A stretch of DNA of 24,186 bases from Desulfovibrio sp. (lineage in GTDB: Bacteria; Desulfobacterota; Desulfovibrionia; Desulfovibrionales; Desulfovibrionaceae): assembly GCA_009773975.1 (NCBI GenBank), contig VSMX01000014.1, forward strand, positions 410-24,595, given 5' to 3'. Both the position numbers and the translations under genes were made by a program. Numbering within the stretch: the stretch's first letter is position 1; each line of letters begins with the position of its first letter. The notes below the pieces were generated by a model. That model ran no database searches and was not told the origin of the DNA. It saw only the letters and a list, made by a program, of their open reading frames with translations. Positions 17,154 to 23,399 of this stretch are shown here, piece after piece.

Positions 17154-17181
17154 GTATAGATAACGAAATCGTTCTCTATAC
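17154..17181. repeat. 28-nt near-palindrome, candidate operator
   Basis: Outer arms GTATAGA (17154-17160) and TCTATAC (17175-17181) are perfect reverse complements. Inner arms ACGA and TCGT also pair around AA. Only the four bases between inner and outer arms fail to match. On the minus strand it overlaps a possible promoter, TTGTAT then TATACT 19 nt later, for the VUT gene. Confidence 0.6.
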
Positions 17182-17200
17182 AAAATCCGTCAGGATTTTG
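17181..17200. repeat. Perfect hairpin CAAAATCC/GGATTTTG
   Basis: Eight-bp perfect stem with a GTCA loop. The left strand CAAAATCC is repeated at 17144-17151, allowing a mutually exclusive longer-range pairing. Confidence 0.6.
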
Positions 17201-17218
17201 CGGCGGGAAGCTCCGTAA

Positions 17219-17249
17219 GCCAGGCAGAAAAACACGCTTTTTGCCTGGC
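17219..17249. repeat. Hairpin GCCAGGC/GCCTGGC with A/T inner stem
   Basis: Seven-bp perfect outer stem, then a short bulge and five A residues facing five T residues. The A/T part is inside the stem rather than after it, so it is not a standard terminator. Confidence 0.6.
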
Positions 17250-17258
17250 GGTCTTCGA

Positions 17259-17282
17259 CATTGAAATGTTTGGATTTCAATG
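17259..17282. repeat. Perfect hairpin CATTGAAAT/ATTTCAATG
   Basis: Nine-bp perfect stem with a 6-nt loop (GTTTGG). Flanking CGA on the left and CCG on the right extend it imperfectly. No T-run follows on either strand. Confidence 0.6.
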
Positions 17283-17376
17283 CCGACATCTATATGATTA
17301 TTCGGTTTCTGCCGATTTAAAACCTTGAAGCAGGAATGTGTTTGCCATGCTTTCTGTGGCATGCCTGGCCCATGTC

Positions 17377-17405
17377 TCGACAATTGTAGAAAATTCGGTT
17401 ATACG
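17377..17405 (+). promoter_or_regulatory. Probable sigma-70 promoter for hisD operon
   Basis: TCGACA (17377-17382, 5 of 6 to TTGACA) and TATACG (17400-17405, 4 of 6 to TATAAT) are separated by exactly 17 nt. A start near 17412 would give a leader of only about 16 nt before the ATG, just enough for its TGAGG site. Confidence 0.5.
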
Positions 17406-17427
17406 CCCGGATTGAAATGAGGTTGCC

Positions 17428-18744
17428 ATGTCTTGTCGTATCCTGAACATTGCTGATGAACAGGAATGGATCAAATCCGCCCAATGGCTCAAAAACCGCG
17501 ATGAGCCCGACCCCGAGGTGGAAAAGTCCGTTCAGGCCATTATTTCCCGCGTGAGGGAAGAAGGCGATGACGCGCTTGTTGATTTTTGCAGGCAATATGA
17601 CTGCCCGGATTTTGAACCGCCGCTGCTTGTCAGCAGGCATGACATTGCCCTGGCCGCGGCCTCGGTTTCAGTGGAAAGCCGGGAGCAGATCAGCGCGGCG
17701 GCCGCAAATATCCGTGCTTTCCACCAGGCCCAGGTGGAGCAGTCCTGGTTCATCACAAGGCCGGACGGCAGCATTCTCGGTCAGAGGGTTGTGCCTGTCG
17801 ATTCCGTGGGTCTTTATGTGCCCGGCGGCAAGGGCGGCAACACGCCCCTTATTTCCAGCCTGCTGATGAACGCCATTCCGGCCCAGGTGGCTGGTGTGCA
17901 GCGCATTGCCATTTGTACGCCCCCAAGAAAGGACGGCACGCTCAACCCCTATATTCTTGCGGCCGCCCATCTTCTTGATATCGACGAAGTTTACAGGGTG
18001 GGCGGAGCCTGGAGCATCGCGGCCCTGTGTTACGGCACGTCCAGCATTAAAAAGACGGATGTGATAGCCGGCCCGGGAAATATCCATGTTGCCACGGCCA
18101 AGCGCCTGCTCCAGGGCATTGTGGGCATAGACATGGTGGCAGGCCCAAGCGAAGTGCTGATTATTGCGGACAGCTCGGCCAATCCGGCATGGGTTGCGGC
18201 CGATATGCTTTCCCAGGCCGAACATGATGTGCTTGCCAGTTCCATTTGCATAACTGATGATGCAAAACTTGCGGAGCAGACAGGAAAGGAGCTTGAAAAG
18301 CAGCTCAAGGATCTGCCACGGGCCGGAATAGCCAGGGCATCCCTGGATAACTGGGGCTGCATTGCGATTGCGCCGAACCTTGGCGTTTCGATAGATATTG
18401 CCAATTTTGTAGCCCCGGAACATCTCGAGATCTGCACCCGCGATCCCTGGGGCGTATTGCCCCACATTCGGCATGCGGGCGCGATATTCCTTGGCCAACA
18501 TAGTCCGGAACCTGTGGGCGATTATTATGCCGGCCCAAATCATGTGTTGCCAACTCTCGGCACGGCGCGCTTCTCGTCCGCGCTTTCGGTGGCGACATTT
18601 TGCAAGAAAAGCAGCATAATTGCTGCCTCGAAGGCCTTTTTACGGCAAAACGCCGCAGTCATAGCCTCGCTTGCGCGTATGGAAGGGCTGGAGGCCCATG
18701 CGCGGTCTGTTGAAGCGCGGGGCAAGTCAAAGCTTTATTCCTGA
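17428..18744 (+). CDS. hisD: Histidinol dehydrogenase
   Basis: Catalyses the last two steps of histidine synthesis, oxidising L-histidinol to L-histidine with two NAD+. It is cytosolic, 438 residues. The zinc and catalytic residues are all present: Gln 263 and His 266 in SQAEHD, Glu 331-His 332 in APEHLE, Asp 365 in VGDYYAGPNHVLPT and His 424 in EAHARSVEAR. The substrate-binding block PGGKGGNTPL and the GPSEVLIIAD loop are also present. The ATG has TGAGG upstream. No other his gene is in the window, so the pathway is scattered. purC follows after 17 nt and fabI after that, suggesting one operon for unrelated housekeeping steps. Confidence 0.96.
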   Translation: MSCRILNIADEQEWIKSAQWLKNRDEPDPEVEKSVQAIISRVREEGDDALVDFCRQYDCPDFEPPLLVSRHDIALAAASVSVESREQISAAAANIRAFHQAQVEQSWFITRPDGSILGQRVVPVDSVGLYVPGGKGGNTPLISSLLMNAIPAQVAGVQRIAICTPPRKDGTLNPYILAAAHLLDIDEVYRVGGAWSIAALCYGTSSIKKTDVIAGPGNIHVATAKRLLQGIVGIDMVAGPSEVLIIADSSANPAWVAADMLSQAEHDVLASSICITDDAKLAEQTGKELEKQLKDLPRAGIARASLDNWGCIAIAPNLGVSIDIANFVAPEHLEICTRDPWGVLPHIRHAGAIFLGQHSPEPVGDYYAGPNHVLPTLGTARFSSALSVATFCKKSSIIAASKAFLRQNAAVIASLARMEGLEAHARSVEARGKSKLYS

Positions 18745-18761
18745 AAATCATTGGGCAAAAA

Positions 18762-19655
18762 ATGAAAGTTGTTACCAAGACCGACATAAAGGAATACCCC
18801 CTGCTCAATCGCGGCAAGGTTCGGGATATTTACGAGATTGACGACAGAACCTTGCTGATTGTCACCACTGACCGCATGTCCGCGTTCGATGTCATCATGG
18901 ACCAGCCGGTTCCCTTCAAGGGCGTGGTGCTGAACCAGATGACTCTTTTCTGGATGCGAAAATTTGAAAATATCATTCCCAATCATGTGCTGGAAAGCGA
19001 TGTCGATCGTTTTCCGCAAGAGCTTGCTCCCTACAGGGATGAGCTTGACGGCCGGGCAATACTTGCCAGAAAGGCAAAACCGCTGCCTGTGGAATGTATT
19101 GTCAGGGGTTATATTACAGGCTCTGGCTTCAAGGATTACCTGGCTACAGGCAAGATTTGCGGCATCAGCCTGCCCAAAGGACTTGTCGAGGCCAAGAAGC
19201 TTGACGCGCCAATCTTTACCCCATCCACCAAGGCCGAACTTGGCATGCACGATGAAAATATCGACATGAGCAAGGCAGAAGCCCTGCTTGGGGACGACGT
19301 TGCCGAAAAGACCAGGCTTATTGCTCTTGACCTGTATGAAAAAGGCGCGGCCCATGCCCTGGAAAAGGGCGTGATTGTCGCGGATACCAAGTTTGAGCTG
19401 GGCTTCATCGACGGTAGCCTCCACCTTATTGACGAGGTGCTTACACCTGATTCCTCGCGCTTCTGGTCTGCGGCAAGCTACAGTCCTGGCAAACCGCAGC
19501 CCAGCTTTGACAAGCAATATTTGAGGGACTGGCTGAAAAAACAGCCATGGAACATGGAGCCGCCTCCCCCTACCTTGCCGCCAGATGTGATAAATGCGAC
19601 GGCAAGCCGTTATCGTGAAGCATACGAAATGCTGACTGGCAGAACCATAAATTAA
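18762..19655 (+). CDS. purC: Phosphoribosylaminoimidazole-succinocarboxamide (SAICAR) synthase
   Basis: Joins CAIR and aspartate with ATP hydrolysis in purine synthesis. It has 297 residues, the longer PurC type. Family blocks are GKVRDIYEI near the N-terminus, TTDRMSAFDVIM, ECIVRGYITGSGFKDY, the ATP-site stretch LGMHDENID, DTKFELGFIDG, and DEVLTPDSSRFW. It lies between hisD (17-nt gap) and fabI (25-nt gap). The ribosome binding site before the ATG is weak, so coupling to hisD translation is likely. No sign of truncation. Confidence 0.96.
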   Translation: MKVVTKTDIKEYPLLNRGKVRDIYEIDDRTLLIVTTDRMSAFDVIMDQPVPFKGVVLNQMTLFWMRKFENIIPNHVLESDVDRFPQELAPYRDELDGRAILARKAKPLPVECIVRGYITGSGFKDYLATGKICGISLPKGLVEAKKLDAPIFTPSTKAELGMHDENIDMSKAEALLGDDVAEKTRLIALDLYEKGAAHALEKGVIVADTKFELGFIDGSLHLIDEVLTPDSSRFWSAASYSPGKPQPSFDKQYLRDWLKKQPWNMEPPPPTLPPDVINATASRYREAYEMLTGRTIN

Positions 19656-19680
19656 AGGCTGGATTTAAGAAGGAGGAAAC

Positions 19681-20448
19681 ATGCTGCTTGAAGGGAAAAA
19701 AGCTCTGATTTTTGGAGTTGCCAATCAAAGAAGCATTGCCTACGGCATAGCCTCCATGCTCAAGCAGCATGGTGCGCGCCTTGCGTTCAACTACGTTGGG
19801 GATGCAATCAAGAAACGTGTTGAGCCAATAAGCGAAGAGCTTGGCGGCGAATTCACGTTCCAGTGCGATGTCTGCGACGATAGCCAGATCGAGCAGGCGG
19901 CGAACCTGGTTCGCGAAAAATGGGATAAATTCGATATCCTGATTCACTCGGTTGCCTTTGCCAATCGTGAAGACCTCTCTGGCCGCTTTATAGATACTTC
20001 ACGCAAGGGCTTTTCCATTGCCCTGGATATTTCCGCCTATTCCCTGACCGGGCTCTGCAGGGCTTTCGAACATCTTTTCAATGAAAATTCCTCTGTTATT
20101 ACCATGACTTATATGGGCTCTGGAAAAATCGTGCCCGGCTACAATGTTATGGGCGTGGCCAAGGCCGCGCTTGAAGCCAGCGTCAGGTACCTTGCCTTTG
20201 ACCTTGGCCCAAGGGGCATTCGCGTCAACGCGCTCAGCGCCGGCCCCATCAAAACGCTTGCGGCGTCCGCTGTTTCGAGCCTCAAGGATATTTTCCATTA
20301 TGTGGAAAAAAACGCGCCGCTGCGCCGCAATGTGACTCCCCTGGATGTGGGCGGCGCAGCTGTCTTTCTGGCTTCCGATCTTTCATGTGCCGTCACAGGC
20401 GAAATCATCTATGTGGACAGCGGTTTCAGCCAGATCGGGGTAGCCTGA
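19681..20448 (+). CDS. fabI: Enoyl-[acyl-carrier-protein] reductase (NADH)
   Basis: Reduces the trans-2-enoyl-ACP double bond, the final step of each fatty-acid elongation round. It is a short-chain dehydrogenase of 255 residues. The N-terminal nucleotide-binding segment is GVANQRSIAYGIA, as in FabI rather than ordinary SDR enzymes. The catalytic Tyr and Lys, spaced Y-x6-K, are Tyr 154 and Lys 161 in PGYNVMGVAKAALE. The block RVNALSAGPIKTLAAS and the ending ITGEI-like VTGEIIYVDSGF are typical. A strong AAGGAGG site at 19670-19676 precedes the ATG, the best in the window. It is the third gene of the hisD-purC-fabI run; a 46-codon membrane ORF follows after 6 nt. Confidence 0.96.
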   Translation: MLLEGKKALIFGVANQRSIAYGIASMLKQHGARLAFNYVGDAIKKRVEPISEELGGEFTFQCDVCDDSQIEQAANLVREKWDKFDILIHSVAFANREDLSGRFIDTSRKGFSIALDISAYSLTGLCRAFEHLFNENSSVITMTYMGSGKIVPGYNVMGVAKAALEASVRYLAFDLGPRGIRVNALSAGPIKTLAASAVSSLKDIFHYVEKNAPLRRNVTPLDVGGAAVFLASDLSCAVTGEIIYVDSGFSQIGVA

Positions 20449-20454
20449 GCGGAT

Positions 20455-20595
20455 ATGGAGTACGATATCCTCAATGCTGTTGGCATTGCCGTTCTCGCCG
20501 TTTTCGGGCTTTGGGCTTTCCAGTACGGGGCAAAAAAACAGAAACAGAAAGATGATGCCGAAAGGCGGCGTAAAATGGACAAGGAAGAAAAATAG
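20455..20595 (+). CDS. Small single-pass membrane protein, 46 aa, unknown
   Basis: Short frame from ATG 20455 to TAG 20595, starting 6 nt after the fabI stop. Residues 5-24 form one hydrophobic helix with Gly, Trp and Tyr at its end. Residues 27-46 are almost wholly charged (KKQKQK, then ERRRK and KEEK). This hydrophobic-then-basic pattern is that of a small membrane protein with its C-terminus in the cytoplasm. The ribosome binding site is weak (GCGGA too close), so translation would rely on coupling to fabI. I do not recognise a family. Its tail superficially resembles other small membrane proteins such as CcmD or CcoQ, but that is not evidence of function. Confidence 0.6.
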   Translation: MEYDILNAVGIAVLAVFGLWAFQYGAKKQKQKDDAERRRKMDKEEK

Positions 20596-20611
20596 GCGCA
20601 ACATCTTTCTT

Positions 20612-20634
20612 GCGCGTCATTCGGCTTGACGCGC
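20612..20634. repeat. Perfect hairpin GCGCGTCA/TGACGCGC
   Basis: Eight-bp GC-rich stem with a 7-nt loop, 16 nt after the small ORF. No T-run follows, so it is not a standard Rho-independent terminator, but it may slow or protect the upstream transcript. Its right arm provides TTGACG (20626-20631), a possible -35 box with a weak TAAACG 17 nt on. Confidence 0.5.
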
Positions 20635-20677
20635 GCGGCTTAAGTATTTAAACGAAATCTTTTGTGTGGCAAGCTGT

Positions 20678-20700
20678 CATGGCATACCCATGCTGCCATG
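20678..20700. repeat. Hairpin CATGGCA/TGCCATG upstream of ffh
   Basis: Seven-bp perfect stem with a 9-nt loop, 32 nt before the ffh start. It could be in the ffh leader. I see no GGAAG-type SRP RNA tetraloop, so it is not the 4.5S RNA. Confidence 0.45.
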
Positions 20701-20732
20701 CCAAATGCCAGAAAATGCGGGGTTGAAAGAAT

Positions 20733-22202
20733 ATGTTTGAAAACCTCTCTGACAGGTTATCCGGCGTTTTTCGTAATTTTGGCTCGGTGTCCAGGCTTAC
20801 GGAAGAAAATATGCAGGCCGGACTCAGGGAGGTGCGCCTTGCGCTTCTGGAAGCCGATGTCAATTACAATGTGGTCAGGGATTTTGTCGACAATGTGCGC
20901 GATAAATGTTTTGGCCAGGAAGTGCTCAAGGGCGTCAGTCCGGCCCAGCAGGTAGTAAAGACAGTTCATGACGAACTTGTTGAGCTTCTGGGGGGCGAGA
21001 CTGCAAAACTTGATCTTGGGGGAGACAAACCCGCCGTAATCATGCTCGTCGGTCTTCAGGGTTCGGGCAAGACGACTTCCGCGGCCAAGCTGGCCAATCT
21101 TTTGCGCAAGGACAGGGAAAATCCCTATCTTGTGCCGGCCGACGTCTATCGGCCAGCGGCCATCGAGCAGCTCAAGGTACTTGCCCGCCAGCTGGAAATG
21201 CCCTGTTATGGCACGGTTCCCGGGATGAAGCCTGTCGATATTGCCAAAAAGGCCGTTGCCGAGGCCAGGGAGTCCGGCGCGAACGTGGTTTTGCTGGACA
21301 CTGCCGGCCGTTTGCATGTCGATGAAGTGCTGATGGATGAGCTTTGCGCCATCAAGGAAGCCGTCAATCCGCGCGAAATCCTGTTTGTGGCCGATGCAAT
21401 GACCGGCCAGGACGCGGTTACGGTTGCCAGCGCTTTCAATGACCGCCTTGGCATTACAGGCGTGGTGCTTACCAAGATGGATGGCGATGCGCGCGGCGGC
21501 GCGGCGCTTTCCATCGGGGCCGTTACAGGGGCGCATGTCAAGTATGTGGGTATGGGAGAAAAGCTTTCCGAAATGGAGGTTTTTCATCCTGACCGCATTG
21601 CCGGCCGAATTCTCGGCATGGGCGACGTGCTCTCCCTGGTGGAAAAAGCCCAGTCCGAATTTGACGCCGAAGAAGCGGAGGCCATGGCGCGCAAAATGCG
21701 CAAGGCCAGCTTTGACCTTGAAGATTTCCGAACCCAGATGCGGCGCGTCAAGAAGATCGGATCCTTTGATTCAATCCTGAAAATGCTGCCTGGTTTGGGT
21801 TCCCTGCGCGAAAAGCTGGCCGAGGCCAGCGGCGCGATGCCCGAAAAGGAAATGGCCCGGATGGAAGCCATGATCAACTCAATGACCATGGAAGAGCGGC
21901 GCAACCCCGATATCCTCAACGGCAGCCGCCGGGCCAGAATTGCAAAGGGCGCTGGCGTTGGCGTTGCCCAGGTTAACCAGATGGTGCGCCAGTTTGAGCA
22001 GATGCGCAAAATGATGCAAAATTTTATGGGGGGCGGCAAACGCGGCCTGCCAAAAATGCTTGCCGGCAATCCCTTTGGCGGCATTGGAGGTTTGCCGCAG
22101 ATGCCCGGCATGGGCTCTGGCAAGACCATGACAGACAAGGCAAAGGAAAAGGCGATCAAAAAACGCCGCCAGAAAGAACGCCAGAAGAGAAGAAAAAAAT
22201 AA
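20733..22202 (+). CDS. ffh: Signal recognition particle protein Ffh (SRP54)
   Basis: GTPase that binds signal sequences and 4.5S RNA to deliver nascent membrane proteins to FtsY. It has 489 residues. An N domain (1-90) is followed by the G domain with P-loop GLQGSGKTT at 107-115, DTAGRLHVDE and TKMDGDARGGAALS. The Met-rich M domain with MRKMMQNFMGGG and a basic C-terminal tail (KKRRQKERQKRRKK) follow. The ATG is preceded by GAAAG. A gap of 137 nt separates it from the small membrane ORF, so it may have its own promoter. The rpsP promoter lies 73 nt downstream. Confidence 0.97.
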   Translation: MFENLSDRLSGVFRNFGSVSRLTEENMQAGLREVRLALLEADVNYNVVRDFVDNVRDKCFGQEVLKGVSPAQQVVKTVHDELVELLGGETAKLDLGGDKPAVIMLVGLQGSGKTTSAAKLANLLRKDRENPYLVPADVYRPAAIEQLKVLARQLEMPCYGTVPGMKPVDIAKKAVAEARESGANVVLLDTAGRLHVDEVLMDELCAIKEAVNPREILFVADAMTGQDAVTVASAFNDRLGITGVVLTKMDGDARGGAALSIGAVTGAHVKYVGMGEKLSEMEVFHPDRIAGRILGMGDVLSLVEKAQSEFDAEEAEAMARKMRKASFDLEDFRTQMRRVKKIGSFDSILKMLPGLGSLREKLAEASGAMPEKEMARMEAMINSMTMEERRNPDILNGSRRARIAKGAGVGVAQVNQMVRQFEQMRKMMQNFMGGGKRGLPKMLAGNPFGGIGGLPQMPGMGSGKTMTDKAKEKAIKKRRQKERQKRRKK

Positions 22203-22274
22203 TTGCGCTTTTTTCGGGATTATTGCGGAATAATGGCACTTGTTGTTTGCCAGGCTGCCCCGGCTTTCTCTCTC

Positions 22275-22303
22275 TTGTCCTTTTTGCGGCGTGAGTCTAT
22301 AAT
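22275..22303 (+). promoter_or_regulatory. Strong sigma-70 promoter for rpsP operon
   Basis: A perfect TATAAT (22298-22303) lies 17 nt after TTGTCC (22275-22280, 4 of 6). Transcription would start near 22310, giving a short leader with GGAG at 22319-22322 before the rpsP ATG. This is the best promoter match in the window. Confidence 0.75.
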
Positions 22304-22328
22304 ATTTAAAAATGAACTGGAGAACAAA

Positions 22329-22586
22329 ATGGCAGTTAAACTGAAATTGACCAGGCTGGGTAGCAAGAAGCATCCTTTTTACAGGATTGTTGCCGCAAGG
22401 GATGAAACCCGCCGCGATGGGCGTCCCCTTGAATTTCTGGGCTACTACGATCCGATGAAGAATCCGGCTGATGTCAAGCTGGACGTGGAAAAGATCAAGG
22501 CATGGCTTGATCGCGGCGCGGAACCGACCAATACCGTGCATTCCCTGCTTAAAAAGCACATGGCAAAAGGCACTGATGTCGCATAG
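22329..22586 (+). CDS. rpsP: 30S ribosomal protein bS16
   Basis: Small ribosomal subunit protein of 85 residues needed for 30S assembly. It starts MAVKLKLTRLGSKKHPFYRI and continues VAARDETRRDGRPLEFLGYYDP, the hallmark bS16 sequence, ending with the WLDRGAEPTNTV block. The ATG at 22329 has GGAG 6 nt upstream and lies just after a strong promoter. The longer open frame from 22203 would add an untypical N-terminus and include the promoter, so it is rejected. khpA follows after 56 nt in the same direction, as in the usual rpsP-khpA-rimM order. Confidence 0.97.
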   Translation: MAVKLKLTRLGSKKHPFYRIVAARDETRRDGRPLEFLGYYDPMKNPADVKLDVEKIKAWLDRGAEPTNTVHSLLKKHMAKGTDVA

Positions 22587-22642
22587 GCGGCAATAGGCGC
22601 GAGGTGAGCAAAACAGGCAAGATTGAGCAGGAGACATTTCTC

Positions 22643-22873
22643 ATGAAGACCCTGATTGAATACATTGCCAAATCCCTTGTGGACAAGCCGGAAGAAGTGG
22701 AAGTCAAGGAATTGGAGGGCGAACAGACCTCGGTTCTGGAACTCAAGGTTGCCAAGGAAGATCTTGGCAAGGTGATTGGCCGCCAGGGCCGCACGGCCCG
22801 GGCCATGCGCACCATACTTGGAGCAGCTTCAATTCGCGCCAAAAAACGGACAGTGCTTGAAATCCTCGAATAA
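22643..22873 (+). CDS. khpA: KH-domain RNA-binding protein KhpA
   Basis: Small RNA-binding protein of 76 residues. It is a single type II KH domain with its GxxG loop at 46-49 (IGRQGRTARAMR). The family usually lies between rpsP and rimM, as here. In Gram-positive species it pairs with KhpB and binds many RNAs; its role in this group is not established. I chose the ATG at 22643 because AGGAG lies at 22629-22633 and MKTLIEYIAKSLVD is the family start. The frame extends to a GTG at 22604 without family similarity. Its 3' end probably overlaps the start of rimM. Confidence 0.93.
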   Translation: MKTLIEYIAKSLVDKPEEVEVKELEGEQTSVLELKVAKEDLGKVIGRQGRTARAMRTILGAASIRAKKRTVLEILE

Positions 22874-23399
22874 AAGCGCGCCCGGAGACCTTGTCGAAAT
22901 GGGTTCCATCGGGCGCCCACATGGGCTTATGGGAGAAGTTGGCGCAAGATGGGAAGGGGAAACGCCTGTTCCCGTAGGCGGCAAAATCTGGCTTCAGGCA
23001 GAAGGGGAAGATCCACGTCCGTTTGAAGTCCAGGCAGCGCGCGTTCACAGGGGATATCCGCTCATTTCGCTGGCCGGAATTGATGACAGGGACAAGGCCG
23101 AAGCCCTGCGGGGAACCAGGATATTCATGCCCCGTTCCGAATTGCCGCCTCCCGGGGAAGACGAGGCCTGGCTTGAGGATTTGATCGGGGCGGATATCCT
23201 TTTGGAGGACGGCAAGCGCATTGGGGTTCTGGATCATATTGAATATCCGGCCGGTCAGGAAATCTGGGCCATAAAGGATGAAGCCAGTCGGGAAATTCTT
23301 TTTCCGGCCAGGCCGGAATTTATTGCCTCTATCGATGCTGCCGGCGGAGAGGTGCGCATAGCGCCGCCGCCAGGCTTGCTGGATATTTACCTTGCCTGA
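22857..23399 (+). CDS. rimM: Ribosome maturation factor RimM
   Basis: Assists assembly of the 30S head, binding uS19. It has about 180 residues. An N-terminal RimM barrel (LVEMGSIGRPHGLMGEV) is followed by a PRC-barrel domain from about residue 100 (AWLEDLIGADILLEDGKRIG to LLDIYLA). The start is uncertain. The ATG at 22899 has GGAG at 22884-22887 but would drop the residues DLVE, which belong to the conserved first strand. I therefore prefer the TTG at 22857 (GGA 6 nt upstream), which overlaps khpA by 17 nt. It ends 8 nt inside mutM, whose TTG start lies at 23392. Confidence 0.88.
   Translation: MKSSNKSAPGDLVEMGSIGRPHGLMGEVGARWEGETPVPVGGKIWLQAEGEDPRPFEVQAARVHRGYPLISLAGIDDRDKAEALRGTRIFMPRSELPPPGEDEAWLEDLIGADILLEDGKRIGVLDHIEYPAGQEIWAIKDEASREILFPARPEFIASIDAAGGEVRIAPPPGLLDIYLA

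Larger units (their letters stand above)
17075..17376. other. Structured intergenic region between VUT gene and hisD
   Basis: Contains no credible gene but at least five inverted repeats. They are a 28-nt near-palindrome at 17154-17181, a perfect 8-bp stem with GTCA loop at 17181-17200, a 7-bp stem GCCAGGC/GCCTGGC at 17219-17249, a perfect 9-bp stem CATTGAAAT/ATTTCAATG at 17259-17282, and a short TCGG/CCGA stem at about 17302-17315. CAAAATCC occurs twice in the same direction (17144 and 17181), so GGATTTTG at 17193 has two possible partners. It could be the leader of the minus-strand transporter, a small RNA or a regulator-binding cluster. It does not match the preQ1-I riboswitch sequence I know. 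Confidence 0.55.

Noticed and set aside
17075..17383. N-terminal extension of the VUT gene to 17383
   Set aside because: The added residues are not hydrophobic or conserved and lie across several inverted repeats; the ATG at 17074 starts directly at the first membrane helix.
17075..17427. preQ1 riboswitch before the transporter gene
   Set aside because: Sought because of the queuosine context, but the characteristic preQ1-I hairpin and A-rich tail were not found; other classes could not be tested by eye.
20596..20732. 4.5S SRP RNA gene before ffh
   Set aside because: Stems are present but the conserved GGAAG apical loop and symmetric internal loops are missing.
22203..22328. Longer start for rpsP
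   Set aside because: It would translate through the near-consensus promoter and add residues unknown in bS16.
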